A stretch of DNA of 64,000 nt, taken from contig NW_004624732.1 of assembly GCF_000247695.1 (NCBI RefSeq), positions 22,416,813 through 22,480,812 of the forward strand, in the 5' to 3' direction. Origin of the DNA: Heterocephalus glaber. Lineage: Eukaryota; Chordata; Mammalia; Rodentia; Bathyergidae. The notes below the pieces were generated by a model. The model worked only from the letters and a program-made list of their open reading frames with translations, did no database searches and was not told the DNA's origin. This document shows positions 22,810 through 34,816 of this stretch, piece by piece. Both the position numbers and the translations under genes were made by a program. The stretch's first letter is position 1. Each line of letters begins with the position of its first letter.

Positions 22810-23290
22810 ACAGATATTTGTATAATAATTGTCATAGCAATCTTATTCAGAACAAAATAAAATGTAGAAACAAACCAAACTCCATTGATGAAAATATGAA
22901 TAAACAAATGTGTGGTACACATATTTTACTTATGTACATAATATAAATATATTTAATATTTATATATGTTACATATGAACATGGTATATGCAATGTTATA
23001 GTCAGCCTTAAAAGGAGCTGAAGCACTGACACATACTACAGCTGGATAAACCTTGAAGAAACTATGCTCAATAAAATAAGCCAGGCACACAAGAAAAAAA
23101 TAATGTTATAAATTTGTCTATATAAAGTATATGGTTTATGTATTTTAGTTCAGAGAAACAGGAAAGAGAATGGTAATTGGCATATGGAGAGAATGGAGAA
23201 TAATTTACTCATTTGGTGATCCTATTTTTAATATCTTAAAATGTTTCCTATATGGATATTCCATAGTCTGCCTTTAGTAATACCAGTCTC
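22810..23290 (+). mobile_element. Old LINE-1 3' fragment
   Basis: Sense-strand C-terminal ORF2/3' UTR patterns: GATGAAAATATGAATAAACA, CAGCTGGATAAACCTTGAAG, CAATAAAATAAGCCAGGCAC. Possibly the continuation of the old element interrupted at about 22105. Confidence 0.6.
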
Positions 23291-24042
23291 TGATATTTTG
23301 AGGACTTATCTATAAAGTTTGTTTCTTCTAGTAACTCTTATTCCTAGTAGAAACTGTGAGGCTATAAATGATTGATCTTGATCTGTGTTACCCTTGCTGT
23401 AACTGAGGATTCTATTACCCAGAAAGAAATGTTCTTGTTTATGCCAGGATCTGTATTTAGTGGGAAGGAGAGAGCATTAGTTCCTTTTAAGGATCTTGGC
23501 TAACATTCTCAGTAGAGGTTTTGTTCCTCAACATAGAGAGCCTGTTTCTCATTTCTTGATCCATGTAGCAGTGTCATTATTTGCCCATTAGGACAACCTC
23601 AGGTATACAATTAACTTTCTGCTTATTGCTTTCTAGTAAAATTTCAATGCTAGGGTTTTAAAAAATGTAATAGGTAATAGCTCTTCCTGAAGGCCGGTGA
23701 TGTTCTTTAAGATTATGTTTTATCAAAGATCTTGTTGTTCTCTTGCCAAGCAAATTCTTCACTGTATTCAGGTAGACAAAGCAATAAAGGGAAAATTTTA
23801 ATTTTTTTAATTAAAAAATTTTCCTTGAATATAGACTTTTATCTCCAAAGGGCATTTATAACAATTGGACATCATGGGTACTAGTATTCAAACTATAATG
23901 AATACTACTTATACTATGACATATATATGTACAACACTTTTATTACTGGCATCATCAACAACTGCGTTTCATCTTATCTTCCCATTGAGCACAACATTAA
24001 TACATCAATGGCCTAATCACCACTTTCACTTGGGAGTCTTAT
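23291..24042. other. Unique-looking non-coding sequence
   Basis: No gene or repeat recognised. A near-palindromic AT stretch around 23796-23822 (TTTTAATTTTTTTAATTAAAAAATTTT) is low-complexity only. Confidence 0.45.
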
Positions 24043-24169
24043 AACTCAATTTTAATCTTTTTTTTTTTTTTTTTTTTTGGTACTGGGGATCGAACTTGGG
24101 TCCTTGCGCTTGCGCAGCAGGCGACGAAACCACTGAGCTAAATCCCCGACCCAACTCAATTTTAATCTT
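24043..24169 (-). mobile_element. SINE, ID element with perfect 17-base TSD
   Basis: TSD AACTCAATTTTAATCTT is identical at 24043-24059 and 24153-24169. The body reads, on the minus strand, GGGTCGGGGATTTAGCTCAG (A box) and ends CAAGTTCGATCCCCAGTACC (B box), followed by poly-A (poly-T at 24060-24078). The perfect TSD and long tail suggest a young copy. It is not a tRNA gene: it has no acceptor-stem pairing and carries a poly-A tail. Confidence 0.96.
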
Positions 24170-25091
24170 AATGTAGCCATAAAAGAATACCAGGCTTCCT
24201 TGCTCATATGTACTTCATATACTTTATCATCTCAATTGATGATAAAAACATTCAGTAGATTCGACTGGATAAACCTTCAGTTTCATCTCTGATGCTTTTT
24301 TTTCCATAACTCTCATTCATATCTGTAAGTGTGAACATTCACTTTATAGATGAATCTCATTAATTTTATTTCCAAAATATGTTTTCATTTTCTCAATTAC
24401 TAACCATTTCTGGGGCTAAAACCTTAATTTCAGCCATCAATGTCTCTTATCTAAACCACAGGAATTGGTTATAAATGAGCTGAACTTCCTGGCAGGGTGT
24501 TGAGAAACCCATGTGACTGTTTTTGAAGAGTGAGTTTGGAGATTAGAGGTCTTCTTTGCTTATTATTCATCTGGACATCTTAGAATCCAGTAGTGACAGA
24601 TAAGTTTTCACACTTTGTTTAAAAGGTGTGGCACATTGCTTCAAAATAATAAAAGACAGGGAGAATCTCCCAGGAGAGCACTAAACTGATTTGCCACTGA
24701 TGAGGAAAAGTCTGAAATGGAAGCACTACAAAAAATGGGAATACAATTTTGAGCCATCCCCTGGGGAGCTTGGCTGCAATTGCACAGCTTGCCTTGTCTA
24801 GATCCCAAACTTATTCAAAGTCTATCACTTTTCAAATCTAGCAAAGTTCTTCAAGTTTAGGATGGAAGAAAATAGCCAGTCAAGACCAAAAAAAGGCTCA
24901 CAGATGATAACCAATAATGAAATGGCACAAGCAAGGACTCCACTCAGAGTACATTAAAAATAAATTCTGGAGAAAAACACAGAACTATATGTCCCTCTTG
25001 AATGTGCTTGGTCATGACAAAGCAATATTATAGAAGGCCACGTAAGCCAAATGACAGAGAACACACTGGCTTGCACAAATGGTTTAAAAGA
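24170..25091. other. Unique-looking non-coding sequence
   Basis: No gene or recognisable repeat seen. Confidence 0.45.
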
Positions 25092-25240
25092 AGGGGCTGT
25101 GGTTTTGAATTCAAGACACTCTGATTCTAATCTTGACTCTACCACTGATTAGCTGCATTGGCTTGAGAAGCTTATGAAATCTCTTTGAACCTCAGCTATA
25201 TTATCTGTAAAATTAAAAAGTAATGGAAATTTTATTATAT
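25092..25240 (+). mobile_element. MIR SINE fossil
   Basis: TCTTGACTCTACCACTGATT, GCTGCATTGGCTTGAGAAG, GAACCTCAGCTATATTATC and TGTAAAATTAAAAAGTAATG follow the sense MIR order. Diverged. Confidence 0.8.
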
Positions 25241-25376
25241 AATTGCTAGCTTTGCTGTAACAAATAAATGAAAAAAACAAAATTAAAGTATATTCCACAT
25301 CATCTGGCATTGTAAGTACAGTACCATATAAATATGTATTCTCTATCCCCCTCTTCCTCTGAATGTAGCTCGTGGT

Positions 25377-25412
25377 ACACACACACACATACACACACAC
25401 ACATACACACAC
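25377..25412 (+). repeat. (CA)n microsatellite, interrupted
   Basis: Three runs of CA repeats separated by single TACA variants. Confidence 0.9.
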
Positions 25413-28390
25413 GTATGTCTCTATACATCTGAGGATTGGTGATTTGTCATATTTAGAAAATAGATAAAAAGAAAGAACTGTGTCACAGAAAGATGTGTTT
25501 TTGTTGTCTACTTTTAGAAATGTAAATGGTACTAGTTTTATCTTTCAAACTTTCTACTTCCTGAACTTGATTTGTAGGTGAATTTCCTCCAGGCTATATG
25601 CATGATTATTAGACTCCTAAAATTTCTGAAGAGTTTGTTAATAAGAAGGAAGAAAAAATGTCTCAGAGTTACAACAAAATGTTACTAAATTTAATACCTA
25701 GCAAGCCCCACCCTCTTTTTAACTTTACAAGATTTATGGATGACACTAAATTAGCTTAAAAATTGGAAGTCTCTTACACTGGCTCTTCTGAAGGCATCTG
25801 ACCTTGACACTCAGCTTCCTGTGATTAAATGTCTGGTCTGAATAATGAACCTTCCAAGAATCTGGCCTCCTTAAGGATGGGACAAGAATATCGCACCATT
25901 CTTTCTTTCCAGGCCCCTCTGACTCTCAAGGTGACATTTTCAGAGCAGCATAACTCATTGATACTAAAGAGTTACCAAAAGGTATCCCTATAAAACCTGT
26001 TGCCTGATCTCAGAGTAGAGTCAGGAAGACTGTACCATTCTCAGCATAGTCGTGATGTAGTTAGAGACCACTATGGGAACAAAGAAAAGATGCCTGTGCC
26101 CTTAACCTATTACTCATAGAAAGTATGGTTTGTGTTTTCTTCTAAGATAAAAAAGAACTTAAAATCAGTTTTTGCTAAAGCCTGTTATTCTTCCCTTGAG
26201 CCTACAAATGCCCAATAAGTAACTAAAAATAGAAAAACTTGATCTTAATTTATTTATCCTTCATTATATTAAAACTTTGGATATAGGTATTTTAATCATT
26301 TAGGAAAAGTTGGCAAAACAAGTTTGTTAGCCCTAAATTTACCTAACCTATCCTATCCACTTTCAAGAGTGTGTAAGCCAAGAGACTTACAGGGACACTC
26401 AGTTGTACCCCAGATCCTCCACTGCCCTAAATTTAGGGTCACTGAGGATTCCAGCAGCCCCTCACATAGACGAAAGTGCTTTAAGCAGAAGAAATAATAT
26501 TAGGGAACTGAATTTTCCCTCATGCCAAAAGGATACTCCAGAGCTTCGGAAACCAGACCTGAGCTAATGGTAGACCAGGCCCTTGCCCACGTCAACATTA
26601 ATCCTTGAAAGTTGGCTTGTTCTTTTGGGAGAAGCTGGTCTAATCCTCTCCATCAGAGTGAGAATCATTCTGCTGAGTGTCTGACCTATTTTTCCATGTT
26701 GTCTGATGGGGGCGTGGTTCGGTCAGTGGCTGCTGTATCCCTCCCCTTGGCTCCCCCCACACACAATGTCCTGGAACAACTTGCCTCCTGCCCTCCCTGC
26801 TTGTTTAGCAGCCACTGTCCTCCAGGCTGCTCCAACAGGAGTGAAGCTCAACCATCATCTATGTTGCTTCTCTGCTGCTCCCCACTTCAGTGGTTGCTGA
26901 AGTTTCTTGGGGGGCAATCTATGGGATTAAAATCAGGAAGGAAAGGCTCTGCATCCATTATCATTATTAACGTCCTCAAACTCCCAAAAGCCCAATTATC
27001 TGTAATGATCATATGTAGTCTTCCCAAACATTTCCTAGTTTACCCTCACTGTTTGTCCCAGAGATACAACATCCATCAAAGTTTTCAAGGCCTGCCCCCT
27101 CACTGAATTGTCTGCTAGGACAGCTGTGACTGATGTGGAGCCCTGGCCTCACAGGGCTGCAATTTCGATATAGGCAGCACTCTCCTTACTCTTCTGGGGT
27201 AAGTGTAGGAGGGCTCCATCTGGTGTACTGACTCCCCTGTGCTGCAGCACTGGTTCTGTTAAATTAAAGACTCACTTTGGTGGTCCATGAATCTGCTTGT
27301 GATTTATTTCTCAAATAATGTGAGCTCTGAAGTTTCTATAAACTTTCTCAGTATTCTTATTCTGAATAGTGAGAACAGAGAGATAATTTCAAAATAAAGA
27401 ACAATGAATACTAGAGGCTGATAGCCCTGAAGACCTCTATAGATCAGTAGTCAATGATGATCAGCATCAGAGACCAGTACCCAGCAGAGTGGACCTACAG
27501 AGCCAGATACAAGCCAATACTGGATGGCTGCATCCAGCAATTAGTGACCAGCAGTTGGTTGCATCAACTGTTGGGATCCAGCATTATCCAGTATTATCTG
27601 GTGGCATCAGGGCTGGTAGCAGAGCTGCTCTTCGCTGATTCAGGATTTCTATCTGAACTGAGCGGAGGACCCCTCCACACCTATTGGCAACACAGCTACT
27701 CAAGATGGTACACTTTCACTATTTTTTTTTACTTTCTTTGTTAAGGGATCAGCTTGATCTTTGTCAGAATTTTGCATTCTTCTACTTTCTCTTACTTTTA
27801 ATAGAAGCTTTTTCTTGGAAGTTTGTGCTTTAGTTTTAATTTACATGATCAGTAAAGCAAGAACCCCAGTTGACCAGTGACATTCTCAGTACTCAACAGC
27901 CTAGCAGCTTTGCTGTTGCTGCCTGTTTTTCACTGAAGGCTTCTTACCCAGCATAAGAAATATATATTTATTTTACTAAAACTCGGTTTCTAGTTCACTC
28001 TGGCCAGGCTCAGCCAATTTAATATCTCTTTGGGATGTGCTTCATTGGCTGTGACCCTAAGAAAGAGAGACAATGTAGTCAACAGATTTGGAAGCCAGAT
28101 GCAAGGGGCTATGTCTTTGAGTGTCAGGGTCTGATGTCCAGGGTTGGGAGCAGCACAATTCTCTTCTCAGCTGTGGTGTTTCTCTGCTGGGTCTGTGGCA
28201 TTAACTGGCCATTGTTCTTTTTTTTCTGCTTTGTCTCTAAGCTTGGTTCCTTATCTATTATTTGATGAACTATGTTATAATTTCTCAGTAATATGTTTGC
28301 TGTTCAAACAAACTAAAGTCAGTTTCTGTTGTTGCTTCCAATTTCTGCTATTTCTTGCTATTAAAAACTCTATCAAAAAAATCCTCTCTC
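25413..28390. other. Non-coding sequence including a GC-richer block
   Basis: Most is unique-looking. The block 26560-27290 is noticeably GC-richer than its surroundings and holds a 164-codon plus-strand frame (26612-27106) that begins with TTG, has no recognisable domain and is rich in Ser, Leu, Cys and Pro. An ATTAAA lies near 27260 and the block could be part of an old LTR or an unrecognised repeat. I do not call a gene. Confidence 0.4.
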
Positions 28391-28573
28391 TGGTCATGGT
28401 GGTCATTGCTTTAATGCTAGCACTCTGGCAAGCTGATGCAGGAGCATCACAACTTCAAGCACATCTTGAGTAATTTAGCAAATTGAAAGACTCCATTTCA
28501 AAATACAAAGGGCTAGTGATATAGCTCAATGTGAAGACCTTGGGTTCTGTCCCCAGTACCACACACACGAAAC
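28391..28573 (+). mobile_element. SINE, B1-ID dimer (B1-dID type)
   Basis: The B1 half (TGGTCATGGTGGTCATTGC, TGCTAGCACTCTGGCAAGC) and ID half (GGGCTAGTGATATAGCTCAA to TGGGTTCTGTCCCCAGTACC) are joined by an A-rich linker. It ends in an ACACAC-rich tail. Confidence 0.88.
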
Positions 28574-28699
28574 AAGAGTCCTATCTAATGGAAACAGGGT
28601 GTGTGTATGCATGTGTGCATGCATATGTACATATGTAGGTCCCAAACTCCACATAAAATGGTAAAATTATAAAAATGCCAAAATGGAGAATCTACTTAA

Positions 28700-28800
28700 A
28701 ATAGAAAATTCTTGAAAGCAAGGACTGCATGGATTGATTTTTTTCTATTGTACCAGGCATTCAATAAATATATTCACAGTAGACAAATGAATGAGTGGGT
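28700..28800 (+). mobile_element. Possible L2/MIR-type fossil end
   Basis: CTTGAAAGCAAGGACTGCAT then ACCAGGCATTCAATAAATAT and GAATGAGTGG resemble the conserved 3' end of L2-like elements (GAGGGCAGGGAC ... GTAGGCGCTCAATAAATAT ... GAATGAATG). Weak match. Confidence 0.45.
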
Positions 28801-30233
28801 GTTGGTTATTTGAATATCTAGATGTATAGAGCTTATGTTAAACTTTTCACCAATTTTTGGTGAATTTTTTTTCATATAATTTTTTACTCATATTTTAAAT
28901 AAACCCATGGCTATTTTCTTGTAAATCTCTCCCAAATATTCAAATAATTGACATTACTAAGTCTTAGTTGCAGAGTAGTAATGATGGTTTATAAGGCCTG
29001 TAGGAAATGCTAATTCTCTCTAGCCTGGCTCACCCCAGTCTTCTAAGAAATGTGTGGCAAATTTGAACCTCCAGGCAAAATCTTAAAGATGTCTCCTGCA
29101 TTCTGAGACAGGGTGCTGTGAATTTAACAGCAAGGGAGAAAGGAACAGGTCTTTTCTTAATAATTTGTCATGCCCTTAATGTAGTCGTTTTGTTCCTTAC
29201 ATATCTAATGTGGGGTTCAGGAACACCCAGCCTGGACACTGATTCAGCAGTTGCTTTTGTTTTGTACATATTATGCTGGAAAGGCAGGTAAACAGAAGCT
29301 AAACTGGCTCTGCAGTGTGCTTGCATACAGGATGACAGCATCCATCAAGGCTGTCACAATTCCAAGCACCAGATGTTAAGTGAGCCTTGCCGACATCCCC
29401 ACCAATAAGAAGACATCTATCAACTCACTTCCTGGTTGGTTGGCATCAGCCAAGGAGGACTTTATGCCTCTCCTGAATACTAACATTAGGACAAGCTGAC
29501 AAACCTGAACTTTCAAGAGAAAGTCAATAGATTTCTTTAAAAAGAAAGCTGGCCTATTATTTTAGTAAAAATAACAATAATAGTACAACTGGAGATGATA
29601 CTTTGGTACAAACCCATTCTATTGATAAAACAACTGAAATACATCTCTCTTTCTGATTGCTCATTTCTTTAGCACTGGGAAATGTCCTTTCATTTCTATA
29701 TTTTCACCTAAAGTTGAATACATTTGAGGAAGAACTCTTCAATAGTAAGTAGAGAAACTCATTCTGCAGAAATAATTTCCTAAAGTCTTTTATCCTAAAA
29801 AGGGTAATTTAGATACACATATACATATACACACTCTGCCCTATTTATTTCACCCTGTAATTATATTTGTAGATGATTGCTTGTGTATTTTCTCACTTTA
29901 AAATGGAAATTAAAGGTCTAATGACTTGGGTTGATTTAATTTGCCAAGAAGAAACTCCCACCCAGAGCTGTGACAGGGAGTTTGCTGCTGTTTTATTACT
30001 CAATTCATGGAATTATGGGATGCTAGGATAATCTGTGTTTGCTCATGGTTTATTTCAGCTTTAAAGCACCCACTAGGTAGTTATTTAAATCATCACAGTA
30101 ATAAATGATATCCCGAGTTACTACTTTGGCCAGGTCATGCACTTTCTTTAATGTATTTTAGCAAATGTGAATAAAAGGCAGAAACAAACTTATGACTACT
30201 CAGTGCCAGAAGACGTTGAGATATCATGAAGCC
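28801..30233. other. Unique-looking sequence; candidate conserved block at 29870-30180
   Basis: No gene and no young repeat. Bases 29870-30180 are repeat-free and contain several AT-rich homeodomain-like motifs (TTGATTTAATTTGCC, GTAATAAATGAT). This is a weak candidate for a regulatory element, by appearance only. Confidence 0.4.
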
Positions 30234-30341
30234 CAATATTGTGGTTGTTTGTTTGTTTTAGTATGGGGATCCAACTCAAAACCTTGAGCTTTCCAGGCAG
30301 ACACAGTGCCACTAAGCTAAATCCTTGGCCCTCAATATTGT
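30234..30341 (-). mobile_element. SINE, ID element, diverged, with TSDs
   Basis: TSD CAATATTGT at 30234-30242 and 30333-30341. Antisense body: GTATGGGGATCCAACTC (B box), CACTAAGCTAAATCCTTGG (A box), with a degenerate T-rich tail at the left. Older than the copy at 24.1 kb. Confidence 0.85.
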
Positions 30342-31773
30342 TTTTAACATATGGAGAAGTTGAGAGTCAGAAGAGAAGCAAACCGTCCGAATCACACATC
30401 ATTCAACCGTGGAAAAATCCAGTTGGTGCCAGAGTTTGCTACTTGGTCCAGGAATCTTCCTACTTAGTAACTTTCAGTTCTATGGGGAGTGTTATATTAT
30501 GATCTTTATGAATGAAACAGATAATTAGTGTAAATAAATCAATTGCATCTACTGCTCCTCTCACTTGGTAATGAAGTACTAATATCTCACCAGCAGAATC
30601 TTCTCTATTCTCCCACACAGGGGTCCTAACATTTTAAAAGATATATCTATTGATTTCTGATATAAATGTCTATCCCTGAATTTTTCAATATCTAGATTCC
30701 TCTCCTATACTTATTACATCTTTCAAGATAAAATTATATTCATCTTTCAAACTAAAATTAATTCCTTTTCAATGGTATCCTATTTTGTCTTCTCTTCTTC
30801 TCTAAATATTCATAGTCTAGTTAAAATTATACAGCATTTATCTTACCTCTTAGCCCTCAAGGCATCTAGCATTTATTTAGCAAACCTATATTGAGTACCA
30901 GCACAGTTCGCTTACTATAATCACAAATTAATAAACATGCAACAGTGTTTCATTAATGAATGAATAAATGGATGGCATCTATAAGCCCATGCAGAGCCAT
31001 TCAATGGAAAGCAAATTCTACAATTTTGACTTTTGTCAATTTTGACTTTTTGTGGACTGCTATGTTTGGTGTCCTGCCCTGGTTCCCAAGTCATCTGGAG
31101 CAGTGGAGGCAACGTCTGCCTTAGGTTAACACCATGTAAACATTTGCCTCTGGAACCTTCAGATCATTCTGTCTCCAAACTGAACTATATAGCCCAGTTT
31201 GCCTTATGTTTAATTTTTTACATGTTTTTAATTTCTTTGATTTTCAATATTGCTTCTGTATTATCCCATTTATGTCCTTTTCTCTATCTTTAGACTTAAT
31301 ATTTAATTTTCTGTGCTCAATCATGCATACAATCTCCCTTCCTGGACTGAATTGTGACTTTGATTTTTTTATATCTCTCCCAGACACCAAATATCTCTTG
31401 ACATGAATCATGTGATTACATAGACTCAACTTCCTCTCAGAAAAATTACCATTCTTTCTACTTCCACTTTTTGATCAGCTCTTATGCAAGTGATAATATC
31501 ATTTTCTACACAAAGTCACTAACAACACTTGCTATCAAAAGCATGATTCTTCCCATACTTTAAGCCAACACACATTGATGTTGATTTTTCTTCCGTTGTA
31601 GAAGCACTGCACTACTTTTCCAGGAGTACTGAAATGAGTGAGTCTTTAGTGTCTGCCTCAAATACTTCATGGTTTAAACTAGATGATATATGTGTAAAGG
31701 TACCATTATAACAATGTGAACAGAACTTGACTTTGTAAACAACCAACATGGAGCCTGAGCCTCAGTCCCAAAG
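30342..31773. other. Unique-looking non-coding sequence
   Basis: AT-rich, no gene or clear repeat. Frames such as 31033-31293 and 31206-31406 have no recognisable features. Confidence 0.45.
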
Positions 31774-31966
31774 TGGCATGGTGTGGTGGTGCATGCCTAT
31801 AATCCCAGTGGGAGGATGAGGCAAAAGGATCACATATTTGATCCCAGCCTATGCAACTTAGCAACTTGGAAATAGCTTGTCTCAAAATAAAAATATAAAA
31901 AGGACTGGATGATCACCAGATTAGTACGAAGGCCCTGGGTTCAATTTGCAGTACTATAACAAAATA
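31774..31966 (+). mobile_element. SINE, B1-ID dimer (B1-dID type)
   Basis: The B1 half (GGCATGGTGTGGTGGTGCAT, GCCTATAATCCCAGTGGGAG) and ID half (GGACTGGATGATCACCAGA to CCTGGGTTCAATTTGCAGTAC) are linked by a CTCAAAATAAAAATATAAAA linker. About 190 bases, near full length. Confidence 0.9.
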
Positions 31967-32358
31967 ACATGGTATGGAGAAGCCAGTAAGTCATGGCTGC
32001 ATCAATCTTATACAAAAGTTGCAACTAGTTGTGAAAAGTGTGATGGTTTGAGAAAGCAGAAGTTTTCTGAGGAACTTTTGTATCTTCTCAAAACATCCAA
32101 TAAAAATATGCAATCAAAATATAATGACTTGAATAAAGAATTCACATGTACTCTTAATCTCTACTTCTAAATTATTAGTTCAGATGTGAAGTGAGACTTC
32201 ACATTCCTATAATATTTCTAGAATAGTGCTTCTGTACTATTTCTGAACTACTCTAACCTCTGTTAGATTGGACTTGCAGATGCCCAATGGGTAACTAAAT
32301 CATGACCGAGGTTGGTATCACTGTCTTCATTTTTTTATATGTTATCTTATTGTTACCT

Positions 32359-32705
32359 GTATTGTTTATTTTCTTAGTGCTGAGACAAAATAACCAACAT
32401 CTAAAATTAAAGAAATAAAGGTCTATTTCAGCTCACAGTTTGTAGAAGTTTAGTCCATAGTTGGCTAACTCTAAGGCAAGGTCACAGGGCAGAGGGGCAT
32501 GGCAGAGCAATCAGAAGGCAACCATCAAACAGGATGGGAGAAAGCCTCCATTTACCTTGCATTCTACCCATGCTCTAAGCCCTTTGAGTGGTGCCACCCA
32601 TCCTTGGGTTGGACTTTCTCATTATCCATACACAGAACTATGCCAAACACATTATTGGACTAATTTAGTACCACATAACCCTAATCCCAGTATCACACAC
32701 CCTAG
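32359..32705 (-). mobile_element. MaLR LTR (MT-like), antisense
   Basis: AGTGCTGAGACAAAATAACC, CTATTTCAGCTCACAGTTTG, a GTTTAGTCCATAG core and, near 32590, GAGTGGTGCCACCCATCCTT reproduce the antisense layout of rodent MT-group MaLR LTRs (GGTTTATTTCAGCTTACAC ... GGGTGGCACCACCCACAGTG). Boundaries approximate, about 345 bases. Confidence 0.75.
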
Positions 32706-32950
32706 ATCCAGCCAGCTCTGTAAAAGCTCTACCTATTAGTGCACAATGCTTCTGGAGAATATCTAGATACCTGAAAAGTTTGAATCATATCTCTGCTCAG
32801 CTCTGCATGCAGGTATACTAATCACATGAAAAATATTTGTAATACAACTTTATTAGCCTTAAATTTGCATAAAATATATCATCCTTCTTCAAGACTGAGG
32901 ACACCAAGCTAAGAGAAAGCCGAAGTAATTTTCAAGATTTGAAGGGACAT

Positions 32951-33000
32951 CCAACTGCCAACTTCTTTTTTTTTTTTAATGGATCCAGAGGGTCTCTAGT

Positions 33001-33049
<49 letters not shown>

Positions 33050-33144
33050 TTTAAACCGGGGATCGTACTCGGGACCTTGTACTTGTAAGGCAGGCACCAG
33101 AACCACTGAGCTAAATCATCTCAGGTCCCCAATTGCCAACTTCT
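32951..33144 (-). mobile_element. SINE, ID element with extra 3' segment inside the TSDs
   Basis: The TSD CCAACTGCCAACTTCT (32951-32966) recurs with one mismatch at 33129-33144. Reading the minus strand between them: ID body (GATTTAGCTCAGTGGTTCTG, GTACGATCCCCGG), an A-run of 21 (33052-33032), a (TA)n tract (33031-33003), a 20-odd-base unique segment starting TGGACTAGAGACCCTCTGG, and a second A-run of about 12 ending at the TSD. The second A-run abuts the TSD, so the extra segment belongs to the inserted molecule. Confidence 0.9.
33003..33031 (+). repeat. (AT)n microsatellite inside SINE tail
   Basis: Fourteen AT dinucleotides adjoining a 21-base T-run in the tail of the ID element. Confidence 0.95.
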
Positions 33145-33714
33145 ATTATCTCCAGTTCCAGATGCCCTGGAGCAATGTCTAGAAGTCTTCAGCGATTGTT
33201 TTAAACCAGCTGTCACCTCAGATTTCAGGAAAAGCAAAACCTAGCTTACCTCCCCATGATATCATCCCCTACGTGGGAGAAATCACCCCAACATAGTAAT
33301 AGAGGATCCCCTCCTAAGCAAGATCCACCAATTCATGATAGAAACCAAACAAAATTACCCCCCCCATAGTGGTTATGGCTCTCCTAGGACCTTGCAGAAC
33401 CAATCTTGAAATAAAGATCAATCAAACCACGATCTGACAAGGATTACCTGTGCTGCCAGCTAGGCAACTCTTTTTCCTCCAGCCATTCATACTTCCAACT
33501 CTTGCTTTGTTAAAAAAACCTAAAGCTTCTGTCAGCCCTTAGAAGACAGGTCTTGAATCTCTATCTGTGCTTCCCAGCATGACCATCGTGATTAAAGCTC
33601 CTTTCCTGCCCTTCACCACTGCCATCTTCTTGGTTGGTGTTTTGGGATGAGTGGCCAAGCCTGGTTTCTTGAGGTATCAAGACCCTGGGCCTTCACCCTA
33701 AAACTTCAGTAACA
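33145..33714 (+). mobile_element. Probable LTR, sense, left boundary uncertain
   Basis: An ATTAAA at 33591-33596 followed by CTCCTTTCCTGCCCTTCACC and a G/T-rich stretch, with an end at CTTCAGTAACA (33714), is typical of the R-U5 part of a retroviral-type LTR ending in CA. The left end was not found and may lie before the ID insertion. No TSD confirmed and no internal region present, so if real it is a solo LTR. Confidence 0.45.
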
Positions 33715-34769
33715 GCATTATATAATATTTCTGTAATGTATATTTTTGTAATACTTTGTCTTCAGCATTTTCTCCTATTCCCATCCAACATTTGTCCTTT
33801 ATTTTACATTTAATTAATCTCAACAAAGCATTGCCTTTTCCATATAGAGCCCTAACATATCTTCAATAAGCTCTGAACTCCCCACCCAAACATTTCTGGC
33901 TTTTATACTGAGACCCCAATCTACATCTCCAAACATCTTAAACTGCAGCTTTTGATTTAGTCTACACCTCTCCCCTGAGGTCACCATCAGTCCTTCAGAG
34001 AGTTCAAAGCTCCCTGAAGAAGTTGATAAGGCAGAGTAATTGAATACTAATAAGAAGAAGCACTGAATTCCGGGGAAGACCAGCAAGGAATGCAAGGAGA
34101 AGGGTGTGACTGGAACCAAACAGTGAAAGAGGAACTACAAATGCCCGGAGAAAGGTGCTGTTTACTCAAATTATGGGGAATGATTGAGTTTGCAAAAACT
34201 AATCAAGGACACAATTTTTATAAAATTTTCAGAAATTGTCACTTCTTAGTTTTTTTTTCCCAAAATACAGCAAAAAGGCATTTTTCCTTTATATATTTGT
34301 AGCTCTACTCCCTACATCTGAAAGAGAAAAAGCAGCATAAAAACACAAATGTAATAGTGGAACAATATATCAACTACTTTCAACCATGGCAGAAATCATT
34401 GGAATTGAAAGTACAGTCTTCAAGTGTTATCATCTTTGACGATTCCTTCTTAGCTTCTGCTTTGCTGCCTTGTTCCTAAAAATATCTCCATTTCATTTCC
34501 TGTGTGTTCACCTTCATGGCCATTGGTATCTGAAAAGTCTTAATTTTTCTGCAGGTTGCACCAACTCATTTGCAGATGGAGAACTTCAAACTTCAATAAT
34601 TCCGTTCTTTTCTGTCACCCTATAATTCTTATACCATAGTCTGCAATCTATCTCTTCATTCTCTGACTTTCAGTATATGTAATCATATTAAAATCACTGG
34701 GTAAGAGTTGATTAGATATTTTATAGATAAGTGAACTCAGTAAAGGCTTAAAAAATGCATATGCATGTT

Positions 34770-34816
<47 letters not shown>

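Noticed and set aside
24060..24152. tRNA-like sequence with A and B boxes (also at 17.6, 30.2, 33.1, 36.5, 49.4 and 53.2 kb)
   Set aside because: These have TSDs, poly-A tails and no acceptor-stem pairing or mature tRNA fold. They are ID SINEs derived from tRNA-Ala.
25149..25412. Frame encoding Val-Cys repeats (also at 14.1 and 34.7 kb)
   Set aside because: Translation of CA/TG microsatellites.
26612..27106. 164-codon plus-strand frame
   Set aside because: It begins with TTG rather than ATG, shows no recognisable domain, and lies in a GC-richer block where long frames arise by chance. No splice or promoter context supports it.
27420..27690. Irregular CAG-containing stretch (AGCATCAGAGACCAG, CCCAGCAGAG and similar) as a possible repeat or exon
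   Set aside because: The units are not periodic, and the 96-codon frame at 27454-27744 ends in low-complexity hydrophobic sequence without recognisable features.
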